Assembly (NCBI GenBank): GCA_029747585.1
Contig: JAPEVF010000092.1
Location: forward strand, 51,583 to 115,582
Source of the DNA: Pleurotus djamor
Lineage: Eukaryota; Basidiomycota; Agaricomycetes; Agaricales; Pleurotaceae
Length of the DNA stretch: 64,000 bases
Reading direction: 5' to 3'
The number at the start of each line of letters is the position of its first letter. Positions within the stretch are counted from its first letter, which is position 1. A program made the translations under genes and the position numbers. The notes beneath the pieces are model-generated. The model saw only the letters and a list, made by a program, of their open reading frames with translations, was not told where the DNA came from and ran no database searches. Below, one piece after another: positions 11,105-22,684 of the stretch.

Positions 11105-11708
11105 ATGCAATTCCAAGTTCTCGCTGCGCTCACTATTCTGGCATGTGCTTCTCAGATTTTGGGTGAGTTATTGTTGGCGATGAACTTCTCTTTGTCACGT
11201 ATCTGATCCCGAGTGTGTAACTAGGCGCGCCGACTGTAGGGAGTAATGAGAAGGCTACAACTCACTTGAAGTCCAGGACGGATGACTCAGGTGACGCTGC
11301 TCACAAGGAGGCGACCGCTCAGTAAGTCACTTGTTCTCCTCTGGACTACTTCTTGCTTACCCATCGGTTGAATCGCAGGTGGTGGCATCCTTTCTGGCGT
11401 GTACACAACATCGCAGTGAAGACGTATCCATACCTGACCGTCCCTGCGCCACCTGCTATGCCCGCCGCCAGTGAAGATAGCGCTGAGGTGAAACCAGATA
11501 GTGGGCTCCTGTGCGTAACCTTCCCTTATTCTTATTGTGAACGTTACTCACGCGAGGGATCCGGGGCAGGAACTACAAAACCCCTGGATACGCTGGTAAT
11601 CAGTCCAATAAGTGGGCACATGGAGGCGTGAACACTATCAGCGGAAACAGCATCTACGGGACCAACACGATAACCAACGGTGGGGTTAGCCATAGCAATG
11701 ATGATTAG
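11105..11708 (+). CDS. Small secreted protein family, copy D (intact, 141 residues)
   Basis: Four exons (11105-11162, 11225-11321, 11379-11510, 11570-11708) join with clean gt..ag introns and keep one frame to a TAG. The product starts with a signal peptide (MQFQVLAALTILACASQILG). A charged stretch follows, then an aromatic block (WWHPFWRVHN), a Pro/Ala block (TVPAPPAMPAA), and the asparagine/glycine-rich C-terminus with GGVNTISGNSIYG and NTITNGGVSHSNDD. That ending is what links copies A to D. There are no cysteines after the signal peptide, unlike most effector-like small secreted proteins. A TATA box and pyrimidine tract lie upstream. I do not recognise a named family. A secreted, surface or matrix role is the most that can be inferred. 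Confidence 0.75.
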
Positions 11709-12094
11709 TGAATAGGGCGGTTCTGCGCCAGTCCATACATCGTCGCAATCCACTCGCTTTCACTGTATGTCCTATATTAATGTGTGGAGTGTTAGCCGTT
11801 GTGATGGTTCCCAATGCTAAGTCCTGTCCTCGCTTCCACAACTGAGTCAGTGAACATTGGAGTTGACTCTATTTCACAAAGGAGTGAATCATTTTCAGAA
11901 GACTGTTGTGCCGTCTAAGCGTAAACAGAAGCACTGCACACTCCATCAAAGCCCCGATTGTGAACCTAGTAGTAAGGTTTTAGGTAAATCTCCGCTCCTT
12001 TCTGCGTCAGTGGAGTGATACAATGACGCGTGTGCATTCTCTTGGGAGCCAGGTGGAAGGTGGAGCAGATGCGGTCGAGCGTTATTGCAGCACA
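11709..12094. other. Intergenic stretch before the Con-6 gene
   Basis: Nearly 400 bases holding the 3' flank of copy D and the distal promoter of the Con-6 gene. No gene is seen. Confidence 0.5.
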
Positions 12095-12102
12095 TATATA
12101 AA
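12095..12102 (+). promoter_or_regulatory. TATA box of the Con-6 gene
   Basis: TATATAAA lies about 90 bases before the ATG at 12193, a good distance for a core promoter. The gene family is often strongly induced, which fits a TATA-type promoter. Confidence 0.6.
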
Positions 12103-12192
12103 GGAGGGGAAAGGAGCTGAATATGAATCCCTTCAACACATTCGAATTCGTCACCAGCACAACTCATCCTAACTATCCAACAACTCGCAAAA

Positions 12193-12768
12193 ATGGCCAA
12201 TACTCGCAACAACACTTCTGCACGTAAGTGCCGGTGTTGTCCTTCGCTTTCTGCCTCTCTGACTAGGAATATTCGTCGTATCAGAAACACACGAAAAGAA
12301 CGCCGCGAATGTCATTGGAGGCTTGAAGGCAGCCATGCATAATCCAAACGTCTCGGACGAAGCCAAGCAACATGCTGCTGAACGTCTTGAGGAAATGGGT
12401 GCCTCCGTAGAAGGGACAACGACTTCGACTGCTTCTGGTTACAGCTCAGGTCAGTTTGGTCATGCTCTTGTTTTCATAAAATTTATACTGACTTAGATGC
12501 ACAGGAGAGTATATCACCAAGGAAGATATCAACTACGCACGCGAAATTCTCGAAGCTGCCGGCTATCATGTCGAGAGGTCGGCTGAGACCACTGAGGCAG
12601 AGTATCAGACTCGCGTCCTTGCTGGGTACAAAGCTGCGATGCACAGTAAGTTATTGGTGTCCGTTGTGCGAGATGGAAGTTTTCATTGACCCCCAACTAG
12701 ACCCCAACGTTTCCAAAGAGGCTAAAGAGCATGCTCGCCAATATTTGAAGGAGCATGGCGCCATCTAA
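12193..12768 (+). CDS. Con-6 family (conidiation-specific protein 6) protein with two repeats
   Basis: Four exons (12193-12223, 12285-12449, 12505-12645, 12701-12768) give 134 residues. Two copies of the Con-6 motif are visible. The first has NVIGGLKAAMHNPNVSDEAK with HAAERLEEMG, and the second has LAGYKAAMHNPNVSKEAKEH with ARQYLKEHG. A middle stretch (INYAREILEAAG) is a weaker related repeat. Con-6 proteins are small and hydrophilic, and accumulate in fungal spores or under starvation and stress; their biochemical role is unknown. There is no signal peptide, so it is probably cytosolic. An alternative acceptor at 12266 keeps the frame but would leave a 43-nt intron, so I prefer the 61-nt one. 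A TATA box precedes the gene. Confidence 0.88.
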
Positions 12769-13795
12769 ACATCTCTTGTGATTATCTTAGCAGTATATAA
12801 TTGTACCAGTATTCCAGCAGTATTTGGCGCCATTACCCAGTCCGTTTGCTTGTGCCTTCGCTCCCCCTAAGGGTAAGGGGTCTCCTAGGTATCCCGGGCC
12901 GGTCAAGCTCTAACATTCCAGCCCATCGAATCCGTGCTTCACTTTTCAAGACAAACTACTTCGAAAGGAAAACTAAAAACGCGCTGCGAAGTTCGAGAAA
13001 GTTGAAACCGACGAGAACTAACGAAACCTCAGCTCTTCTATTCTTGTTAATCTGTATGTTTCGTTTTCTGGTCTTTCGCTCGCAAATCGAACCCCAGAGA
13101 TGCGGAGGGATAATCGTCTCTGCTCAAAGTCTCGATGATGAGTCCACCCACTCCGTGATGCCATGAGACTGTTCAACGATTCGTCGAGTTTCGAGTTTGC
13201 CCCCTCAAGCTATGATCAAAAGGCGAGCTTGCATGCTCTCGGACCGCTTGCTTCACCTCGTAACATCGCGCGTTCCCGGGACGCTCAACAGTCGTGTAAC
13301 GCAGAAGAAGCACTCAGAGCCTTGTGCCTCAAATCTACATGTCCTTTCTATTCAGCTTTCAGATTACCAGGAACTATCGTTGTCTCCAGTGAACCAGAAT
13401 TGGGACCTGGACGGTAAAGCGGTGAGCGATTGCTCGGACAAACACCTTGCTGTCCTCAGAGGAGATCTCCCAGGCTCCCGGTCAGCGATGAACTTAGTTC
13501 CCACTGGAAGTCACTACGTAGCGTCGCTTCTCGCGCGTAGGTCACTTGAACTTGGTTCCTCGTCCAGTCGCTTCTTAGATGGTGCCATGTATTGAAAAGA
13601 AGGTTTCTATATCTGGGCATTCGTTCAGTACCCTCGCGTCCGATATGCGACTCTAACCGTCGACATCCATTGTAGTGCTTTTTCGGACCGCCAGGAGCCG
13701 TGACGAAGCATCTATCATTAGTACGAGACCACCGGGACGTTTCACGAACGTATGGAATGAGGGTCATCTGGTATTTCAAGCTGCATGGTATGTGG
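12769..13795. other. Gene-free stretch before the GH35 gene
   Basis: About 1 kb. Short open frames exist on both strands (for example 13197-13595 plus, 13456-13779 minus) but none shows a known domain, a signal peptide or a splice pattern that would extend it. I regard it as intergenic. Confidence 0.5.
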
Positions 13796-13802
13796 TATAA
13801 AT
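13796..13802 (+). promoter_or_regulatory. TATA box of the beta-galactosidase gene
   Basis: TATAAAT sits about 90 bases before the ATG at 13891. Confidence 0.5.
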
Positions 13803-13890
13803 TCAGACACTCTCCATATTCATTCGCTCAGCTAAACAATTGGGTTTCTAGCTTCTTTCTACGCCCTTGAGAAGTGGACGCATCTACGAT

Positions 13891-16800
13891 ATGTTGTCAT
13901 TCTTCGCTGGGAGACGCAACTCGGCGATCTGCGCTAGTCTGTTGCTACTCGCTCTATTTTCTTTGTCTTCTTCGAATGCTTGGCGTACGAGCGTGGAGGC
14001 AAGAAATCACAACAAAAACCCCGTCGGTGAACCAATACGCCGGCGCGAATTGACAGACCAAGTCCGATTCGACAAGTATAGCTTGTTTATCAAGGATCAA
14101 CGGATATTCCTACAGTACGTCCGTTGCTCCGCTTGTGCGCGAGAAACTCTCCGACCCTTCCTCGCAAATGATTGATTTCTGATACCTTCTAGCTCGGGAG
14201 AATTCCACACCTTTCGACTCCCAGTACCTAGTTTATGGCCGGACATCCTGCAAAAAGCCAAGGCAGCGGGTCTGAACGCTATTAGCGTGTACACGCATAT
14301 GGGATTATTGAATCCATCCCCGGGTGTGGTCGACTTCGATGGCTTCCGAGCACTTCAACCGCTCTTCGATGCTGCTATGGATGCCGGGCTTTTTGTTGTC
14401 CTGAGACCTGGTGTGTGCCCCCGATCATTCTTCTATGACTTTGTGTGGGCCAACAACCGACATTTCTCAGGACCATATATCAATGCTGAGACTACTGCCG
14501 GGGGTAAGCCTGATTCTTTGGAAGACATCCACCTTGCATGATCGCCGCCTCCTTTCTAGGCATCGCACATTGGGCTACGAGTGAGGTTACTGGTGAACTC
14601 CGCACAAATGATCCCAGCTGGCGGGCAGCGTGGCAAGATTACATCCAGGGCATTATTAACGAGACCGTTCCCAACCAGATTACGGAAAATGGACCAGTGA
14701 TCAGTGTGTCTGTTCCTTCGATCGAAGCCAAATATACTTGCTCACCGCGTCTCCTCTCTGTTTCAGTGGTTCAAGTTGGTGCGTTTCCAGAACCGACATA
14801 TCCACGCTCTGGGTTTATATTGACACTTTTCCAGACAACGAGTTCTCTCAGAACGTTGATTCACATGCGGAGTATTTTACACAGCTTGAAGACGTATACC
14901 ATGCCTCGCCAATAGTCCTTCCGTTGACGTACAATGATGCTGGGATGGGGAGGAACTTCGTCAATGGAACGGTCAGCTGCTTGCCTGCCTATGTTGTTCC
15001 TTCCCCTTCTAATGACTTTCTCAGGGTGCTCCAGATCTATACGGGTAATCCAAACTCCAACAGTCAACATCCATCATTTGTGCTGACGGCCCTTTGTTAT
15101 CTAGAATGGATGCTTACCCGCAACATTCGTTTGACTGCTCCAGAACCGAACTCCGCCCTGTCGACACCACTTATCGAACTTACCACGAAAGCGTAGATTC
15201 CACACGGCCCTTTTACATTCCCGGTATGTGTATTGGTGTTTTCTCCGATATTTTGTAATTTAACTGATACCTCTGCAGAATATCAAGGAGGCGCGGCGGA
15301 TTTCTGGGGTCCTGGCGCACCAGGTCAGTAGATGCACCCTTCCCGCTCTGCTCCTCCACCTGGCTGACTGTGATATTCTAGGTTATCACACATGCTTCGA
15401 CCTGACGGGCGTAGGTTTTCAATCGGTTTTCAATCTACATCTATTGTCCAGCAACGCAAAGATGATCAGTTACTACATGCTCTTCGGGTACGTCTTTATG
15501 CTTCGCGGGCGGAATACCATCTTGAGCCCTTCTTCAATCAGTGGTACCTCTTGGGGCGCACTCCCTTACCAGTATGTTGTCACAAATATGCAGGGGGCTC
15601 CGTATTCCTAACCAATTCCCTCTTTTCCCCAGTGGCGGGTACACATCGTTCGTATACCCAGTCTATCCTTGACATTCTTCTCGTTAAATCATACCCACTA
15701 GATACGATTATGGTGCGGCCATCCAAGAAAATCGAGGCCTAACAGCCAAGTACGATGAACTCAAGCGAGAAGGGCTATTCTTACGAAGTTCTCCCGAGTT
15801 TACCAAGACCGACTGGATCGGTGACTCGAGCTCTGGCGGTGTCACTGTTTCCACGTCCCTCGCTTTTGCTACGCTGTTGAAGAACCCCGATACAAATGCG
15901 AGGTTCTATGTCGTTCGTCAAGCGAATTCGACTTCATTGTATGTCAAATCTGTCATCTTCATCGCGCCACTTCCCTCATCGTTGTTTGTTTTCAGCGACA
16001 CCATCGACTTGAAGTTAAATGTGACAACGTCCGTAGGAGACTTTCAAGTTCCTCACGTCGCTTCATCTATCAACCTACATGGTCTCCAATCCAAACTTGT
16101 GGTCGCTGACTATGCCTTTGGATCTTCGAGGCTGCTCTACTCTACTGCCCAAGTCTTCTTTGCCGGCGTGATCGACGGAAGAGACGTCCTTCTCGTCTTT
16201 GGCGACGCTTCTCAGGAACATGAGCTGTCGCTTCCCACCAAGGGTACCTCTAGGATCCGGTCACAAACAAGCACTGTCAAATTCACGCCGTTTGCCTCCG
16301 GAAGGACGACCATCTCCTTCCTGCAAACAAAGGGAATGCACACCGTTTGGGATTCGGACGAACAGCTTATCATCTTCACGGACACCGACACTGTCTCCAC
16401 TTTCTGGGCTCCTACCATTGCCCTAAAGTCGACGGATCCTTTCAAGAACTTCTGGCAATTTGGCACTAACTCGACCATCCTCGTCGGTGGTCCTGCTCTC
16501 GTCCGTAGTGCCAGCATCTCCGGTCAGCGATTGGCTTTACAAGGTGATCTCAACGGGACAACGATGCTCAACGTAATCGCTCCCCATAACGTCAAAGCGA
16601 TCACTTGGAACGGGAGACCAGTCAGCATCAACGCTCACTTGTCCTCCGGCTTATCTTTCCGAGGAGGCTTTGTTGCATCTCTGGAACCCCGAGCTCCACA
16701 AATCACCATTCCTAAACTCAGTAATTGGAAATTCGCTGATAGTCTTCCAGAAATACGAACGGGGTTCTCCGATGTTCAGTGGGTAGAAGCCAACCATACG

Positions 16801-18168
16801 ACGACGAACATTCCATACAAGCCATACTACGGTGATGGCCGTGTTCTATATGGATGCGACTACGGCTTGTGCGTCAAAATTATTCAACACGTCGTAAACA
16901 GCTTATCGGTTTCGTTTAGCTGCGAAAACATCGTACTTTGGCGTGGTCATTTCAATGCAACGGGCCAGGAGAAATCGGTGAACCTATCTATTAATGGTGG
17001 CGAGGGTAAGGAACCACCAGCCTTTCTTCATATAATTGATTCTGATCGTCCCTCTCCTAGCTTTCGCAGCCAGTGTTTGGCTGAATGACATCTTCCTTCA
17101 CACGTCCTTCGGAAAGTCAGTTCTCTGATACTACCTGATACTGATCCTTTTCTTAATATAGTCCATAGTTCATCTAATGCACGCAACCGCTTGGAAGAGA
17201 CGGACGATAAGTTCATCTTCCCTCCAGGTTCACTGCGCCCCGGGAAAGATAATGTAATCACTATTGTTCAGGTCGGTGTCCCTCTCCTTCTCACCTACGA
17301 CCTTCTTATCCGCTTTCATCAGGATAACACCGGCCTGAATGAAACGGCAAACCGTGGGTGCTACGTCTGAAACTTCATAATATGTATTAACGATCATATA
17401 GCGGACACTAATCCCACAAAGGGGCCTCGCGGTGTACGAGGGTTTAAACTCGATGTTGGTGAATTCGGAGAATGGCGAGTTCAAGGTAAAGTGGGTGGCT
17501 ACACGGGGTTCGTGCAACTCCATCATGTCTTCCGCACTCAAGGCTGATTCATCCTTTTCTATACTTAGTTTCGTTGACAGAGTCCGAGGGGTTATGAATG
17601 AAGGAGGTCTTTTTGGGGAACGACAAGGATGGCACCTACCTGGATTTGACACCTCACGTTGGATTCTTAGGGACCTCTCCTCTGGTCTGCCGCGATCGGC
17701 AGCAGGGGTTGGCTTCTTTGTTACCACCGTCAATTTGAACATTCCGCAAGGAACTGAAGCCTATCTGTCGTTCGCATTTGAGGAACCACTCGGACAACCA
17801 TACCGCGCATTGTTGTTCATCAACGGCTGGATGATGGGTAAACGTGTTGGAAACCTTGGGTAAGATGTGGCCCTCTCTGTGCCGCACTTCTGTAACCATC
17901 CGTGTCTGGCAGTCCACAATCCAAGTTTCCTGTTCACGAGGGGATTCTCAACTACAGAGGCGAGAAGTAAGTTTTCTCATACTCTCATCCTTGCTCATCA
18001 ATCGCTTACTTACTATGTGACTCCTGCAGCACGATCGCTGTGGCCTTGTGGGCAATGGAGCCGAACGTTCGAATATCACCCGAGTTGCACCTGAGGTTGG
18101 ATGGTGTTCTGGAGGGAGGCGTGGGGTCAGTGTCAATGAATAATCCTCATTGGTCACAACGAACATGA
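13891..18168 (+). CDS. Secreted beta-galactosidase, glycoside hydrolase family 35
   Basis: The gene starts with a signal-anchor or signal peptide (SLLLLALFSLSSSNA) and has a dozen or more short introns; the product should be about 1,000 residues. GH35 landmarks appear in order once spliced: SGEFHTFRLP, PDILQKAKAAGLNAISVYTH, LRPGPYINAETTAGGI with HWATS, the acid/base segment MVQVDNEFS (near 14770-14850), GAPDLYGMDAYPQ, the nucleophile segment YIPEYQGG (near 15275) and GGTSWGALPY. The C-terminal part (from about 15.9 kb) holds the beta-sandwich domains, with LLFINGWMMGKR and ALWAMEPN near the end. It removes terminal beta-galactose from oligosaccharides or plant cell wall polymers outside the cell. 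The first intron separates QRIFL from HSGEFHTF. The stop is the TGA at 18166-18168. The family call is firm; individual exon edges after 17 kb are less sure. Confidence 0.9.
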
Positions 18169-18845
18169 TGAGTGTCCAACGATGTAGAAGTAGCTGTCAC
18201 CTTGAGACGCTCACTGATTGAACTCTCCGTATTATGATGACCCGGTCAAACCGTATTAAACTAAACTGTTCCATCCGAAGGCATAAAACATAAGGAATCC
18301 TAGTTTACCTAACGTAAGTGCGATATGTACATTAAACTTTAATCATTACTTAGTAGATCGTTATCATAAACGGAGGCGTGATGAACGAGTCGTCGAAACG
18401 GCGATGGGATGGTCATGAGAAATGCGAGGAATATTCATCTAAACTTATAATAATATGTACTTTGCAGTGTCCCAAAACAAGAGAATGATGCGAAGGGAAG
18501 ACATGCGAATGCAAGGAAGGCTATATATACAAATGATGAAGCAAGATGAGTGACGCGATAGCAAGGGAAGCGAGCAAGAGCGACAGAGCGAGAAAACAAG
18601 ACAATGAAACAAGCCTCTGAGCGTGAAACAGACTGACAATCCAAGAAAAGAGAACAGAACAAGGGTGATGGCTGTAGGACGGAGAAAAGGGAGCCGACGA
18701 ATCAAATGATGACAAGATGTATAGGCCCTGCCAAACGGCATAGTCGATAGGAATGGAGAGGGATGGGAAGGATGATGCATGATGGTCCACATCGGGGTGG
18801 CCAAGGCAATGGTGACAAGACAGCGTAGGAACAAGTCAGAGTCGC

Positions 18846-21036
18846 CTACGATTCCATCACAGTTTCTTCGTGGGTCGACGCGCTAGGGGGAGGGATACCA
18901 CTGGCAGGTTTATTGGAACTCGACGAATCCGTAGATTCATCGATTACAGGCTTCGTTTCTTCATCAACAACGGCGGGAGTCGCATCTGCCTCGCTGGACG
19001 TGGTCGCACCAGGCTCGTCTTTTCCAGATTCAGCCGAGACAGCGGTCTTTTTCTTCCTCATGCCGCGACGGCTCTCCAAGGGGTATTCACACTTAAGGGA
19101 ACGTCGTTGANCACTGGCNTAAAAGTAGGCAAAAACTGTCAGTCATCAAGTCTAACCAAATGTAGAAGGAGGGATTCAAAAAAAAGACGAAGGGACGCGA
19201 ATAAAGGAAAAGAAAACTAAAAGAAAAACTAAAAGAAAAAGAAAAAGAAAAGAAAAGAAAAGAGGGTTCAATTGATGTGGTAAAGGCCCCGGGTTCACGA
19301 GTTCACGCACACCCTAAATCCGCGTGATGTCCCCCCTACACCCATGAAGGCTGGAAGCCCGGGAAGCTTCTCGCCAGAGAAGAAGTACAAATCTCCCGAA
19401 AACATATGACACAAGCGTGAGGAAGGGCGACGCGAAAGGCGAAATCATGGAATAAACGATCCAAATGGAGGTAAAAACCTTAAACCTAGTCCAAAGTGCG
19501 TAACGATGTCAAGCACGATGTGGGAGATAAGATATTCGGAAAGAAACAAACCCCGAATGACGAACTTGTGCCAGGTACAATGGGAAAACAATAGGACATC
19601 GGGTACTCACTTGCAGGTACGATCCTTGCTACCGGGGGAAGGTGGGCCACAGGCAATCTTTCTGCCTCTGCAGAAGAGACAGGCCAATGGAGGCTTCTTC
19701 TCGGGTGGTTTCTTTTGATCTGCCAACGGGCTTAAAGGAACCGGCGAGGGACCTCGTTCAGTCTCATATGAGGTATGGGGGAAGTAATCCATTGGGGNAG
19801 AAGACGAACGACGTTGTCGGGAATAGGAAGGACTTCCACGTAGACGGTGGGAAGCGTACCCAACGCCGTGTTGATGCGTCAAACGGGGGCTGGGGATTCG
19901 ATGGTGTGAGCTACCTGATTGAAGGGGACTCTTCCTATACGGGCTACCATGACGAAGGTGATGGTGATGGGATTCAGGAGACGAAGGATGGTGCCCAAGG
20001 GGAGCAGGGGCAGGGGCAATAGGACGATGGGTGCAGGGAGCCGAATACACGGGCCAAGAAGGGGGATCTTGGTACTCTGTCGGATAAGTATAGGAAGCGT
20101 GACTTTGGGGCCACTCCGGTTCAGCCATCCTTGCTGTCGGCAGATGCTCCGAGTGCGTGGGGGTCATGGGCGACATGGGGGAAGTAGGGGNAAAGGGTGT
20201 CGGAGAGAGGAGGAGAACTTGGGACGCCGGAGGAGACATTATCTTGGCCGTGCGAAGTCTGGAGGTACGGGTGGTGCATTTCGACATCGTTACCCCACCG
20301 TTGTATCTCAGCCTGGAAATCGAACATAGGTTGTTGAGATGGAACAACAAGGTGAGGTGGCACCGGTTCTATCGAAGACGTGTTACTAAGCTCAAGCTGG
20401 GGTTGCTTTAGCACGAAGATAGGATCAACGCTCATCTCGGGTTTACATAAGAAATGTTAGACTCACGATGAAAGCCTGTTGAGCGCCGAACGTAGGCGAT
20501 GCCGGAGCCTCAATGGCACTTGTACGAGCAGGTGGCACACTGGTTGGGTGGCTTGAGTGACCGTTTGGTGATGGGTGTGTCGAGTAATTATAGTGGAAGG
20601 AGGGCCGTTGCGACGCCGAATGTGCAATATTCGCGAAGGAGTGGAAGTGGTGCTCCGGAACGTACTGGTAATCGGGGTCGGCGACGTGGACATATTGCTC
20701 CAGGACTGGGTCGTAAACCCAACGAATTGAAGTTGGAACGACCGGGTTCCTCGCGGCTGGGAACACCTTGTAGAAGTCCTCATCAATTTGCTTCATCGTC
20801 TCGGCGAAAGCCCCAGATGACCGTCCCTCATCATATCCCCCCNGAAATCTGTAAGGCATGAGAGTTCGCTCGACCGCTATATTTAGTCGACGAAGCAGAG
20901 AACGTACCTGTACGGTTGAAGTCATAGTCTCGTTGGGTGATGACTTCGCTGAAGAGTAATGCGTAGCCGTAGTCGACGAGTCTGAAGCCTGGTGGCCACC
21001 ATGCGCGTTGGACAAAGGGTGGCTGAGGTGATACAT
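18846..21036 (-). CDS. Zn(II)2Cys6 transcription factor with C-terminal zinc cluster
   Basis: Read right to left from the ATG at 21036-21034. A Pro/Ser/His-rich region of over 400 residues is followed by the zinc cluster, so the DNA-binding domain lies near the C-terminus. Its first half, LACLFCRGRKIACG with DRTC, ends an exon at 19611. The second half, CQRRSLKCEYP, starts after an intron of about 493 nt (19118-19610), and ESRRGMRKKK follows. Spacing is C-x2-C-x6-C, a longer linker, then C-x2-C-x6-C. Single N characters at 19111, 19119, 20191 and 20843 break the frame as printed, and removing them restores one consistent reading, so they behave as extra bases; the N at 19798 does not. The short tail is acidic and Ser-rich. 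An intron also lies near 20436-20465, with two possible acceptors. Targets are unknown. Confidence 0.82.
19184..19265 (-). other. Long polypyrimidine tract inside the transcription factor intron
   Basis: On the plus strand this is a purine-only region of repeated aaaag units. On the coding strand it is a CTTTT-rich pyrimidine tract about 70-150 bases before the acceptor of an unusually long intron for this genome. Confidence 0.6.
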
Positions 21037-22684
21037 GAGTGCGTGAACAGCGGAATGGTGGGCTGATAGGGCGATTAGACGGCGGGGTAAATAGTAATGA
21101 AAGATGGGGGGATGGCGAGCAAGGTGGCCAAATAATATAAAGAATTAGAAGATCCGAAAAGGATGTCGATGAGGATTAGTGGTACAGTAATGAGGCAGGC
21201 TAACCTTGACAGGATGGCGCACCCACGCTCCTGTCAAATGACCCTTTCTGATATTTCTGCCGTAACTTGCTTAAATTGGGTATCTGACATGGCCCTGAAC
21301 CTTGTTCCCTTAGTTTTCGACTTTATCTAATCGTAGCAAGAGCCAGAAACAAACCTTTCTCCATTTGGGCCACCTTGTCTGTCGCAGCCTCATTGGCCGG
21401 TGGCCTCGAAGGAACAAGTGAGTACTCGAGTACAACTGTCCACTTCTTGGGGCGAAGGATTCAACCAGCGAGGCCAGCCGAGAAGCCCAAGCAAGTCCGC
21501 GCCCGCAAGAGCATCCTGGAGGTTTTCAAACAAGAGGCCCAGTGACAATGCTCGCGGAGTTTCAAAACTCCCTATTCGGTTGCTCTCTCTAGCGGAAGCA
21601 TTTTTCTTTTATTGAAATTCCCCCACAGAATTCGCTGGACTCACCACGCGCGCGCCCTCTGATATCCCTTCAACGACGACAAAACTTGATGATCTTGCTC
21701 CTTCTCATCTTCTTCCTATGCGTCGGCCCGGCTATGATTGTAAATATAATTGCCAGATCGACCGCAACTTCTGGACAACTTAGGGTCCCGTTGTGGGCGA
21801 AGGGCTTCGGCTTCGTGTTCTTCAGACAAGATCGAAATAAGTATCGATCACCCACAAATAAAAACAACAGGGACCTGCCATATCTGACATGTCTAACACC
21901 AATAAACATCGCATTTGTTGTCGGATTTTCGTCGATAGGACTAGATGTGGCTCGAAGGGTGTGATTATTACGCCCGTACATCCATGTGTTCTCCCTGTGA
22001 GAGAGATGGTCGATGGAGGTACATGTTGCGAACACAATCTAGCCCAGCAAGCAGGTCACGTCGCAGGAGGTTGACCCGTCAGTTTGGCGCGATTTAAGGT
22101 TTTCTGTGAAGGGAAAATTCGAGAGAAGTTGACATGGGGTCAGAATGCACAGCATGCGCTCGGATGAATATTTTACGCTCTCAGAAGGGCGTCCGCTCCT
22201 GAGAACGCGTGGACGTGGGCTTGAGGGAAAGACGGCAGAGCCAGCCGTTGAAACAATCCCATACGAACAGGAGGGCAAGGCAGGAAGTAGCTGTTGCGTC
22301 ACACTCAAGGCGCGGGAGCAATCCTAACTTTCGTGCCTGTATGTTCTCCTGATTCCTGAGCCAAGCAGCCCAAAGAAAGGAAGAAAAAAANGAAGAAAAA
22401 AGAGCCAGGGCACCAAGCACGCACCCCTTCACGTCCCGTCCAACCAAGATCCTGGTCGTCATCGATTCATCGTCAGCAACAGCGAAGGCTAAGGCGTATT
22501 GAGTCCGAGGATTTTCCAGAAGATGAATCCAGCCATTAGACATTTCAAAATGTTAGCTTCATGATGCATGACGACGATATCTACTGGAATCCATAGATTG
22601 GGAGTACACATAGCAGAATGTCAAAGCATGTTGCAACGAGTACAGATTTTTTNGTACGTTACCAAGCCAGTACACAACTCGAGG
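21037..22684. other. Intergenic stretch between the Zn2Cys6 gene and SPC3
   Basis: About 1.65 kb without a recognised gene. It holds the promoter of the Zn2Cys6 gene. Short frames with plausible starts exist, for example a hydrophobic one from 21689 on the plus strand and one from 22543 on the minus strand that could run into a gt donor after 40 codons. Neither joins to further convincing coding sequence, so I leave them unannotated. Confidence 0.45.

Noticed and set aside
21689..21964. Hydrophobic plus-strand frame starting MILLLLIFFLCVG
   Set aside because: One hydrophobic helix followed by featureless sequence, no splice continuation and an equally open antisense frame.
22181..22543. Small gene downstream of SPC3 starting MSNGWIHLLENPRTQYA
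   Set aside because: Only the first 40 codons look protein-like before a possible donor; no second exon in a compatible phase or known domain was found.
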